Of a stretch of 7,330 bases of DNA, positions 1 through 6,721 are shown in pieces (positions within the stretch are counted from its first letter, which is position 1; each line of letters starts with the position of its first letter). A program made the position numbers and the translations under genes. The DNA is taken from NCBI GenBank assembly GCA_013331965.1, contig DUFL01000039.1, positions 1 through 7,330 of the forward strand, read 5' to 3'. The notes beneath the pieces are model-generated. The model searched no databases. It saw only the letters and a list, made by a program, of their open reading frames with translations, and was not told the DNA's origin. The stretch is from Candidatus Woesearchaeota archaeon (GTDB taxonomy: Archaea > Nanobdellota > Nanobdellia > Woesearchaeales > UBA10107).

Positions 1-15
1 CGAAAGGTTTATATA
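1..15 (+). promoter_or_regulatory. Archaeal BRE/TATA promoter of the 503-residue protein gene
   Basis: The first bases read CGAAAGG followed by TTTATATA (8-15), matching the archaeal TFB recognition element plus TATA box. The TATA centre (about 11-12) is about 26 nt from the ATG at 38. Archaeal transcription normally starts about 25 nt downstream of the TATA centre, so the transcript should begin at or within a few bases of the start codon. No Shine-Dalgarno-like purine tract lies in 16-37, which agrees with a leaderless mRNA. The BRE may extend past the left edge of the window. Confidence 0.85.
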
Positions 16-37
16 CTAATAATACCTTCCAAAAACC

Positions 38-121
38 ATGAACAAGCTTGAAAGATTGGTTCTGAGCGGGATGTTCGCAGTAAGTGCTTTGAATATAGCC
101 GCACCTGGCACTTCTTATTCC
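38..121 (+). other. Predicted signal peptide of the 503-residue protein
   Basis: Residues 1-28 show a short basic start (K3, R6), a hydrophobic core (about L7 to A22) and a small-residue/polar end before the charged segment beginning LTDDER. There is no cysteine lipobox, so this looks like an ordinary Sec signal. The exact cleavage point is uncertain, because A-A-P-G-T-S-Y-S gives several weak options; an uncleaved N-terminal anchor is the alternative. Confidence 0.65.
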
Positions 122-1549
122 CTTACAGATGATGAAAGGCTAAGAGCTAGACAGAAATATGCAGAAAAACAAAATCAATCTTCTCAGGAAGAAAGAGAAA
201 GGGAAAAAACAGCTGAAAGAAATAGAGAGGAAGCCAATAAAAGAGCCTTAAAAGAAAGAGAGGTACAAGCTTTGGAAGAGCTTTCAAGACGGCCAAATGT
301 TGTTGTTGTAGGTCCTGATGAAAAAGAAAAACCAGATACTAGATCTGATTTACAAAAAGTGAAAGACGGAATTAAAAAAGGCGGAGATGAATATTGTGAG
401 GTTTACCCGCTTGCATTAAAACTTTACAAAAAAAATAAAGGCATAAAACAACCTGAACCAAGTTCAATATCGAAATTATTTAAAAAGAAACAAAATAAAG
501 TAGTAACTGGTGACGAATATAGAGATTTGGCTGCCATTACTTGTCAGGAATGTTTTAAATATAAAAGAAGTCTTAATCCTAGCCAATGGGGTGATGAAGA
601 TTATAAACCGCTCGATGGATTGGATGAAGCAGGAATAGATATTAGAAAAAAACATATAATTTACTCAATGAACAAAAATGGAGAAAAAACGATAGCAAAA
701 GGTTCTTTTATTGTTGAGAAAGATCTTGAATTGAAATGTAGTTCTCAAGGTGAAAGTTTACCAAGAAAAATAAATATATCAGATATTGAATTTTATATTC
801 CAACTGCCGGAATTGCCGGGTTAAAAAATGGGCATACAGTAAATTGCGAAAAAGATAGTTTTGTTTTTATGAAAAGAAAGAAGGAAAAAATAAATGTTGC
901 CGGGTTTGATAAAATAAAAATAACAAACAAAAGATATGAGTTCGGAGATGAACGCATCATAGCTTTCAGTGAAAAAGCATTTGCCAAAGCAAGAAAAGAA
1001 CTTCTGAAAAATGGATTTTACTTTGCACATGTTGTAAAAGATGATACAGAAGTGAAAGTGCCATATCTTGACCGGTCGAAAAGTTTTTGGGTGAAGCACA
1101 TTAAAGATGAAATTCAATACGAAGACAAGAATTACGAATTAGAATATCGCGGAAAGACACCACGAGCTATTGCTTTTATAGAAATAAATGGGAAAGCTGT
1201 TAAAGAAATTCCTAGTGCAATCAGCGGAAGAAAAACTGGACAAAGAAGTTTCATTCATGATTATAATGTAAGATCGTTTTTGGATATATACGAAGAAGGA
1301 AAGTGTATATATACAGCTAAACCTCTTATATTTGCATTTGGAATTGAAAAAGATGTAGCTGATATTGAAGGTTTTTGCCCAAAATGTCGGACTGGAGATT
1401 TATTAAATGAAAAAAAGGCAATAACATATTCAGTCTGGAGTATTGAAGCTGGTAATCAAGAGCAACTTGACGCATTTTTCAAAGACCCGCAGAAATTTGT
1501 CAACAACATAATATATTTTAAAAATGAACCAAATAATGGTTCAAAATAA
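38..1549 (+). CDS. Predicted secreted protein of unknown family, coiled-coil-like N-terminus, two CxxC motifs
   Basis: This 503-residue protein belongs to no family I recognise. Residues 1-28 look like a signal peptide: K3 and R6, a hydrophobic stretch about 7-22, then a small/polar region ending near TSYS, so the product is probably exported. Residues 30-86 are very rich in Glu, Arg, Lys and Gln and should form a long charged helix, possibly a coiled coil. A short VVVVGP strand follows at 88-93. The rest looks mixed to beta-rich and is strongly lysine-rich. There are eight cysteines (120, 169, 172, 234, 270, 423, 447, 450), including CxxC pairs at 169-172 (CQEC) and 447-450 (CPKC). In an exported protein these are more likely disulfides than a zinc site, but either is possible. 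Three N-glycosylation sequons are present (N46, N246, N500). No C-terminal membrane anchor is visible. The ATG at 38 is chosen because it is the first in frame and has a correctly spaced TATA box. Sampled lines are about 23-35% G+C, lower than the opposite-strand neighbour. It converges on the 1720-residue gene. Confidence 0.92.
   Translation: MNKLERLVLSGMFAVSALNIAAPGTSYSLTDDERLRARQKYAEKQNQSSQEEREREKTAERNREEANKRALKEREVQALEELSRRPNVVVVGPDEKEKPDTRSDLQKVKDGIKKGGDEYCEVYPLALKLYKKNKGIKQPEPSSISKLFKKKQNKVVTGDEYRDLAAITCQECFKYKRSLNPSQWGDEDYKPLDGLDEAGIDIRKKHIIYSMNKNGEKTIAKGSFIVEKDLELKCSSQGESLPRKINISDIEFYIPTAGIAGLKNGHTVNCEKDSFVFMKRKKEKINVAGFDKIKITNKRYEFGDERIIAFSEKAFAKARKELLKNGFYFAHVVKDDTEVKVPYLDRSKSFWVKHIKDEIQYEDKNYELEYRGKTPRAIAFIEINGKAVKEIPSAISGRKTGQRSFIHDYNVRSFLDIYEEGKCIYTAKPLIFAFGIEKDVADIEGFCPKCRTGDLLNEKKAITYSVWSIEAGNQEQLDAFFKDPQKFVNNIIYFKNEPNNGSK
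1520..1543 (-). terminator. Stem-loop plus T5 tract, likely terminator of the leftward operon
   Basis: A perfect 7-bp inverted repeat, TGAACCA (1525-1531) and TGGTTCA (1537-1543), encloses a 5-base loop. Read leftward it is followed at once by five T (the A-run 1520-1524 on the + strand) and then an A/T-rich stretch. It begins 8 bases beyond the stop codon of the 1720-residue gene (1552-1554). On the + strand the stem is followed by AAAATAAG, with no T-tract, so the signal is directional. Archaeal intrinsic termination depends mainly on the T-tract, and the contribution of a stem varies between lineages. The element lies wholly inside the last codons of the convergent gene. Confidence 0.55.
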
Positions 1550-1551
1550 GT

Positions 1552-4500
1552 TTATTCTACTTTCAACTTATTAGTTTTTGTTTCATCAACAACTCCATTA
1601 ATAACAAGTTTAACATCATAATTTAGATTTGACGGATAATCTATCTTTACATTTCTAGAACCAGAATCTATTGTGTCTAGTGCGAGAGGAGTATTTTCTC
1701 CGATTTTTACTGCAAGCGATTTAATCGCCCCAGGCTGTGCTCTTATCTTCCATCTAACTGTTATGTCTTCCCCTAATTTAACTGTTGCCGGGCTTACTTC
1801 AAACTCCTGAACTTCAACTTCAGCCACTCCTTGTTCAGCAGTCTTGAATGATTTACAAACAACTTTGTAATTCACAGTTTCTTTCTGTATTTTTCCTTCT
1901 GAATAAACTGGAGTTCTTGACATCTTCCAGTTGCTTGGGTTATTCTTGCAGTCAGAACCAATATCACAAACAGCTTCATACAATGTAATCTCAGTTGACC
2001 AATCCTGACTTGCTGAATTGCACTGAGCTGAACCGCCAGCAGCTTTGGTGTATTGAACATGGAATGCCGCGCCTTTGTATGAATCGAAGAACTCATTATT
2101 ACCAACAACGGCAACACTTTTACTAATATCACCCAAAACTCTAAATTGAACATTGCTGCATTTTACAAGCGCGCCGCTGCTGAAATCCGCAATAGAATTT
2201 TTTTCTCCCGCTTTATTAATAACCATTCTGTCGTCCTTAAAGCTCACTCCACTGCATATATAATTTTTTTCGTCTGGGAATGTAACGATAAACTCAGTAT
2301 TTGATGCGAAAACATCAGCTGTAGCACTTCCTGCAGCGATAGTCATCTTGTTCCCGGTGTTCACTTTTATAATAGGCTCACTGACAACGCCCATGTGCTT
2401 AGTTTCAATTTTTTTATCAGGATAATTATAATCATTTACACCCTGAAGTAATTTTGGAGCATAATACATATCACTAATCTCGGTGTTTGTTGCCGAATTT
2501 CTCGTTACATATTTTGCAAATTTAGATATTTCCGTATCTTTGGGGCTTAAAACTTCAATTCTTGTCCTTAAATCCAAATAGTCACCAACATAATAAGTAT
2601 TCTCAACATTATTTGTTGTCGGCTTTCCTACAAATTTAGCCAATCCTGTATCTCCAATCTTGAATTCGCATCTGAAGCCAATTTGAGTAAACATGCAAGT
2701 CGAAGGGACAAGGCCGTCTTCTCTCAAGTCTGACTCGCATTTATCTTCAACATTCTTTCCTGAATTATCTTTGTAAGAGTAAGTTAATCTGACTTTATCA
2801 TATCTGAACTCAGCGTCAGGAATTGAAAGATATTCCGCGTCATCCCAGACATCCCCCTGCTTAAGAGAAGATGTTGCTATTGGAACCTGCACAGTCTTTG
2901 GTGCAGGCTGTCCGAAGCAGTCGCATTCTCCTCTTGGATTAGAGCTTGAAGGATATCTTGTGCACGAATTATCATTTGAACATAATAATTCAAGCCTTAG
3001 ATTTGAAATATCAGCTCCAGCAGATAAAACTCCCCCTGCGTAATACAGATAAGTTGTCTTTCCTTCTTTAAGAGGATTTGATGTGATGAATCTCCTGTTT
3101 GCAGGGAATACAGCACATGTGCTTTTTACCGGAACAGTTGAAGCCTTGCTCAATAGATCTGAAACAGCCTCTAAATTCCAATCTCCCGTTAAAGCTCCAA
3201 TACATGCACTGTGTAATAAAGCATTTTCATTGAATAATGTTTTATAAGACTGAGTATCGCCGTATCTTCCGGATATTGTATCTGTAATAGATGATCCTGC
3301 CTGGCTTATATATTTGAACGGATTAATCGTACTTCCAAGACCGAACCCTAATCCTTTAACATCCCCTAATTTATTCAATACACCAGGAACGCACATGATA
3401 GCATCAATGACCAAATCACATACAACCTCAGATAATAACGCATTGCATGCTCCGGTGTTTCCTTTTCCAGTCAAAGCAATATCCTCAAAGCACCTGCTTA
3501 CCGCCCTCATCAAACCCCTGTATGTAATTAAATAACCATTAATCGCTGGCAGACATAATGATTTTGTCGCTGAAACTATGCTTGAAGTAGGACTATATAC
3601 ATATTTGTCAGAATATGCAGAAGCAACAGCAGACAATACTGCAGGAGGAAGCTTGTATTGTTCAGTTGAAGTTATCTGTGCTCCTTTTAATTTTGAAACA
3701 GCAGTTATACAATCGCTACCTTCAGGCCTAGGAGAACATATTCCTGTTTCCCTGTTGAATTTCAAGTCCGGATAGATCACTTTAAATGAAGTGCTTGTTT
3801 CTGAATTTACATTTACTAGATTATTCTGAGATACACCTTCGCTTGGATTTGCCAGTGTGACCTCTCCCTGACTCACAGCAGTAATTTCCTGTGTCGTAGA
3901 TATGGCTTTAAGATATTCTCCATAAGCGACTTTTGTCTCGAATGATTCATCGCCTTCGACCAGTACTTTTTCTCTGTAAATCATAAATGCGGCCTGCTTG
4001 TCTTTGTCTGAACTCTCAACTGAAACAATCTTGACCTGGTTAGGATCCTGAGAAGCGCACATATCTCGTTCAAGGAATTCGCTTGTTCTGATGAAGCCTT
4101 CCTGGAATCCCCCCATTGTTTCAGCTTCGCCTCCTGCTTTTCTTGCAGCAATATCATAAACATTTTTATAAGGCCATGCTAAATTGACTCCGAATATATT
4201 TGGAAGGACCAATCCCCATGCTCTCTGGAATTCTGCTTCGCAATCAGTTCCTGTTCCTGCCGCAGAAGGATTAAGAATATCATCTGCGCATCTTGATGCT
4301 GCTCCTCTATTTCCAGCAACTGCTCCCCCAGACGGCGTAGTTACTCCAAAGAATGATGACGTTCCCGGTCTTTTAACAATTAAATCTGAATAAGTATTTA
4401 CGTGATAAGACAATGAAGGGACGCTTGGACAAAATATCCTATCGCAAGGTGTATTGACCAATACCTGCTGTCTCTTTAATGATTTTAAGTTTGCCTTGCA

Positions 4501-6714
4501 ACAGCTTAGCATATCCTGGTATTGTGAATCAGTACTGCATTCGGGTTGCCCATTATTATATATTATAGCATTAGAATTAGCAGCTAAATATTCCTTAAAG
4601 TCTTTTCCCTTGCATGTAATCTTATCAGTCAGCAGTAAAAGATAATGAACGACAATCCCTGCTCCGCATATAGCCATTGTCCACTTTTGGACATTTTGAG
4701 TTATATCTAAGATATCATCAATATTATCAGCCTGTGTCTTCAGCCATGTCGCGGCTGACAATAATCCTTTTTTTACATCTCCTTTGTTGAAAATATCAAT
4801 GGCAGGCTCAACCTGGATTGCAAAGTTAATGCATTTCTTCTGGATTATAGGGTCGCTCCTTCCGCCGCCTGGCTTGTCATAAGTATATTCCAACTCTATC
4901 AATAACGGGAATTCAAGCTCAGAAATAAATTCTCTCGCAGAGTCTCCCCTGTAATTTGTAGGCCCAAAATTATGATCTGTTTTCTTCAGATTGATAAGAG
5001 CATAAAGCTGTTTTGTATCAGGGCCGACTGAAAGAGGATATATTGTTGTTGTACCCATTATTCCATTTGCGCCTACAGACAGGTTATATTTTCCTCTCAG
5101 ATCAACCTGAGACAATGCCTGTTTCGTTATCACAGGACTTCTTGACATTTCAAACTCAGGAGTAGGGCCATTCCATTCGAGGTCCATGGTTAAGGTAAGC
5201 TGAGAAGCTCCGGCCTTGAGTATCGGTTCAGGAATGCTCTTTGGATTAGGCTCAGGAGCAGATATAGAGAAAAATCCTCCTGCGCCGCATCTTGCATAAT
5301 AAACAATAGTTTTTTTCTCAATTATGTTTCCGCCATTGTCAAACGCAAGAAGTTCAATATCATTTTTCCACGCTTCGCCTGTATCAACCGCTATCGCCGG
5401 CGGCAAATCAGCAGTCTCTATCCTATAGATTGATTCAAGCTGTATTGGAATCTCGAATGTACCGTCTGGATTTACTTCTGCAATATAACTTGCTCTTTGC
5501 CTTGAAATTCCCCTTACAGATAATGTAAATTTGCTGCTTAATCTGTCCCATGCTTCTTTGACACTTAAAGGAATAGAGCCTTTTACTTTGGAAATTCCTT
5601 CAACCCTGCCATTTACAAAATCAATCGCATCATTTGTTGATTTTTCATTTACTAAAGCGACGACATAAACTCCTCCGCCTTTGCTCATTTTTCCCCTGAT
5701 GATTCTTTCAGTTACATAAGACGGACTCAACTCGTCAAGATTATCGTCAGCAAAATTCAACTCTCTCGTATCGACCGAGATAAATCTGTTGAAATTCACA
5801 TCCTCATCTGAATCGTATGCGTTTCCTGCAGAATCTACCGCGTATATCCGTATAGCGTATTCCTCATTTTCAGTATCCGGGAAAGTAATGACTGATGACC
5901 ATGGGCTGCTTGCATTCACTAAAGAAATAAAGACTTTGTTGTTCTTCCTGTTCGTAACAGCAATCGTGATGCGTGCAGATTCATCTGAATTTCCTTTTAT
6001 TTCAAGAGTCTTTTCGCTCCACTGTTTTGGAATAGGATTGTCAACAGTTATTCCAGGGCTTGCTGTATCGACAGTTATTGTTTTTGCTATTTCATTTCTG
6101 TTCCTTGCAGGATCCAGTGCAGAAATTGTTATTGTATGCTGCATCACTCTCGGATTTGGAGCTCCGGCGATTCCGCTTGGAATCACAACATTATTTACTG
6201 AGAATATCCCGTCATCGCTTGTGACGTTGAATCCCGTGCTGAACTGCCTTCCGTCAACATAGATGTAAATCTCGGCATTCGGCTCAGTTGCTCCGATTAT
6301 ATTTATTGTATTCTTATTTATGAAATCAGGGATTTCAGCGCTGATGAAAGGAGGAATCGTATCAAGAAGAGCTGTAGTGAACTCATTCGGGCCTAAAACA
6401 GATGTTCCGTTGTCATTCTGAGAGCTTACATTGAAGAAATATTTAGTTTCTGCTTTTAATCCATTAAGGACAAGAGTATGATTCACAACCTGCTTTGAAT
6501 TTGATTTAGTATTGTCGAGCACAGTTATATTTTCTCCGAATTTGACTTCGCTGGAAGAGATCTGGTCAGTATTCCAGTTAATAATTGCATACCTATCTGA
6601 AACTTCCTTGACCGCAACATCGTTTATCTTCAAAGCTTCTGCAGTTGCAAAAGGCAATGACAGCATTAAAACTATCATAAATGCTCCGATGTTCATCTTT
6701 GCTGTCTTTTCCAT
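1552..6714 (-). CDS. Giant secreted FN3/Ig-like, cysteine-rich surface protein (1720 residues)
   Basis: Predicted large extracellular protein; adhesion or cell contact is inferred only from its architecture. Residues 1-26 form a signal peptide (K3, K6; core IGAFMIVLMLSLPF; likely cleavage after ATA at 23-25). Residues 28-115 look like an FN3-type domain, with INWNTD near the start, then KYFFNVSSQN and a final EFTT. Residues 118-216 and 217-316 are two Ig-like repeats of the bacterial surface-protein kind, each introduced by DTxxP and ending in a D-x-A-x-N type strand (DPARNRN, DSAGNAY). Residues 320-475 are a cysteine-free beta-rich part. All 34 cysteines fall between 476 and 1620. Inside that region are a hydrophobic segment at 678-696 and a helical stretch with Cys at 1075, 1090, 1099 and 1108. 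Residues 1633-1720 look like a final Ig-like domain (VSPATVKLGEDITVRW). There is no C-terminal anchor, sortase-type signal or N-terminal lipobox. The start at 6714 lies 7 bp after the upstream stop; no clear Shine-Dalgarno is seen there, so translation may be coupled. Met7 is a possible alternative start. I cannot name the family of the central region. Confidence 0.95.
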   Translation of the reverse strand: MEKTAKMNIGAFMIVLMLSLPFATAEALKINDVAVKEVSDRYAIINWNTDQISSSEVKFGENITVLDNTKSNSKQVVNHTLVLNGLKAETKYFFNVSSQNDNGTSVLGPNEFTTALLDTIPPFISAEIPDFINKNTINIIGATEPNAEIYIYVDGRQFSTGFNVTSDDGIFSVNNVVIPSGIAGAPNPRVMQHTITISALDPARNRNEIAKTITVDTASPGITVDNPIPKQWSEKTLEIKGNSDESARITIAVTNRKNNKVFISLVNASSPWSSVITFPDTENEEYAIRIYAVDSAGNAYDSDEDVNFNRFISVDTRELNFADDNLDELSPSYVTERIIRGKMSKGGGVYVVALVNEKSTNDAIDFVNGRVEGISKVKGSIPLSVKEAWDRLSSKFTLSVRGISRQRASYIAEVNPDGTFEIPIQLESIYRIETADLPPAIAVDTGEAWKNDIELLAFDNGGNIIEKKTIVYYARCGAGGFFSISAPEPNPKSIPEPILKAGASQLTLTMDLEWNGPTPEFEMSRSPVITKQALSQVDLRGKYNLSVGANGIMGTTTIYPLSVGPDTKQLYALINLKKTDHNFGPTNYRGDSAREFISELEFPLLIELEYTYDKPGGGRSDPIIQKKCINFAIQVEPAIDIFNKGDVKKGLLSAATWLKTQADNIDDILDITQNVQKWTMAICGAGIVVHYLLLLTDKITCKGKDFKEYLAANSNAIIYNNGQPECSTDSQYQDMLSCCKANLKSLKRQQVLVNTPCDRIFCPSVPSLSYHVNTYSDLIVKRPGTSSFFGVTTPSGGAVAGNRGAASRCADDILNPSAAGTGTDCEAEFQRAWGLVLPNIFGVNLAWPYKNVYDIAARKAGGEAETMGGFQEGFIRTSEFLERDMCASQDPNQVKIVSVESSDKDKQAAFMIYREKVLVEGDESFETKVAYGEYLKAISTTQEITAVSQGEVTLANPSEGVSQNNLVNVNSETSTSFKVIYPDLKFNRETGICSPRPEGSDCITAVSKLKGAQITSTEQYKLPPAVLSAVASAYSDKYVYSPTSSIVSATKSLCLPAINGYLITYRGLMRAVSRCFEDIALTGKGNTGACNALLSEVVCDLVIDAIMCVPGVLNKLGDVKGLGFGLGSTINPFKYISQAGSSITDTISGRYGDTQSYKTLFNENALLHSACIGALTGDWNLEAVSDLLSKASTVPVKSTCAVFPANRRFITSNPLKEGKTTYLYYAGGVLSAGADISNLRLELLCSNDNSCTRYPSSSNPRGECDCFGQPAPKTVQVPIATSSLKQGDVWDDAEYLSIPDAEFRYDKVRLTYSYKDNSGKNVEDKCESDLREDGLVPSTCMFTQIGFRCEFKIGDTGLAKFVGKPTTNNVENTYYVGDYLDLRTRIEVLSPKDTEISKFAKYVTRNSATNTEISDMYYAPKLLQGVNDYNYPDKKIETKHMGVVSEPIIKVNTGNKMTIAAGSATADVFASNTEFIVTFPDEKNYICSGVSFKDDRMVINKAGEKNSIADFSSGALVKCSNVQFRVLGDISKSVAVVGNNEFFDSYKGAAFHVQYTKAAGGSAQCNSASQDWSTEITLYEAVCDIGSDCKNNPSNWKMSRTPVYSEGKIQKETVNYKVVCKSFKTAEQGVAEVEVQEFEVSPATVKLGEDITVRWKIRAQPGAIKSLAVKIGENTPLALDTIDSGSRNVKIDYPSNLNYDVKLVINGVVDETKTNKLKVE
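1555..1818 (-). other. C-terminal Ig-like domain
   Basis: Residues 1633-1720 are cysteine-free and begin with V-E-V-Q-E-F-E-V-S-P-A-T-V-K-L-G-E-D-I-T, a common opening for extracellular Ig-like or CARDB-like beta sandwiches, and end in alternating strand residues (VKLVINGVVD, then NKLKVE). The protein stops directly after the last strand, leaving no room for a membrane anchor. The fold assignment is by pattern only. Confidence 0.55.
1575..1583 (+). terminator. T-rich stretch, weak candidate terminator of the 503-residue protein gene
   Basis: The + strand reads TTTTTGTTT beginning 26 bases past the stop at 1547-1549, within a generally T-rich 40-base stretch. Archaeal termination can occur at T-tracts without a stem, so this could end the rightward transcript. 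It lies inside the 3' end of the convergent gene, where coding constraints also shape composition, so the call is weak. Confidence 0.3.
4627..4683 (-). other. Hydrophobic segment, possible transmembrane or buried helix
   Basis: Residues 678-696 of the 1720-residue protein run from WTMAICGAG to HYLLLLT. My hand Kyte-Doolittle average over these 19 residues is about 1.7, borderline for a membrane helix; a central histidine and the glycines weaken the case. The preceding 20 residues are acidic, and the following ones carry K698, K702, K704 and K707. A buried helix of a disulfide-rich domain is the main alternative. Confidence 0.4.
5767..6066 (-). other. Second Ig-like repeat
   Basis: Residues 217-316 repeat the plan of the preceding domain: a TASP linker (DT-x-x-P type), an L-E-I-K-G-N-S-D-E-S-A-R-I-T-I strand pair matching I-N-I-I-G-A-T-E-P-N-A-E-I-Y-I in the first repeat, a buried S-P-W-S-S-V-I strand, and the closing Y-A-V-D-S-A-G-N-A-Y. 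The next VDTREL may begin a further divergent domain. One sequon (N267) is present. Confidence 0.7.
6067..6633 (-). other. FN3-like domain followed by first Ig-like repeat
   Basis: Residues 28-115 have the strand pattern of a fibronectin type III domain: I-I-N-W early, an L-x-L-N-G-L-K-A-E-T-x-Y-x-F-N-V core typical of the E-to-F strands, and a closing EFTT. Residues 118-216 start with DTIPP and contain the pattern G-A-T-E-P-N-A-E-I-Y-I-Y-V-D-G, a D-D-G-I-F-S-V turn and a D-P-A-R-N-R-N end, as in Ig-like repeats of bacterial and archaeal surface proteins. Five of the seven N-glycosylation sequons of the protein are here (N62, N78, N95, N102, N163). Confidence 0.75.
6637..6714 (-). other. Predicted signal peptide of the 1720-residue protein
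   Basis: Residues 1-26 have a basic start (K3, K6), a strongly hydrophobic core from about I9 to F22, and an A-T-A motif at 23-25 that fits signal peptidase I. No cysteine follows, so lipid anchoring is not indicated. Starting at Met7 would remove both lysines, which favours the first ATG. Confidence 0.85.
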
Positions 6715-6721
6715 TTTATTC

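Noticed and set aside
793..1117. Two overlapping minus-strand open frames (64 and 98 codons) rich in Phe and Ile
   Set aside because: They are antisense to the lysine-rich 503-residue gene. The Phe runs are complements of AAA/GAA codons, and no promoter-like element was found.
1872..2153. 93-codon minus-strand open frame
   Set aside because: It is an out-of-frame shadow inside the giant gene on the same strand; that frame continues uninterrupted with recognisable domains.
3575..3610. TATA-like stretch (ACTATATACATATT) inside the giant gene as an internal promoter
   Set aside because: It has no adjacent BRE-like purines and no downstream start at archaeal spacing on either strand; it encodes a Tyr/Val-rich stretch (KYVYS).
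1595..5143. Similarity between MSRSPV (residues 523-528) and MSRTPV (1598-1603) as evidence of a duplicated domain
   Set aside because: The match is only about six residues and the flanking sequence does not align convincingly, so chance is sufficient.
5789..6262. 157-codon open frame on the + strand with a hydrophobic, membrane-like translation
   Set aside because: It lies wholly antisense to the FN3/Ig-like region of the giant gene, whose domain pattern is clear. Its hydrophobic translation is what the complement of Thr/Asn/Asp/Glu-rich codons produces; no promoter or ribosome site precedes it.
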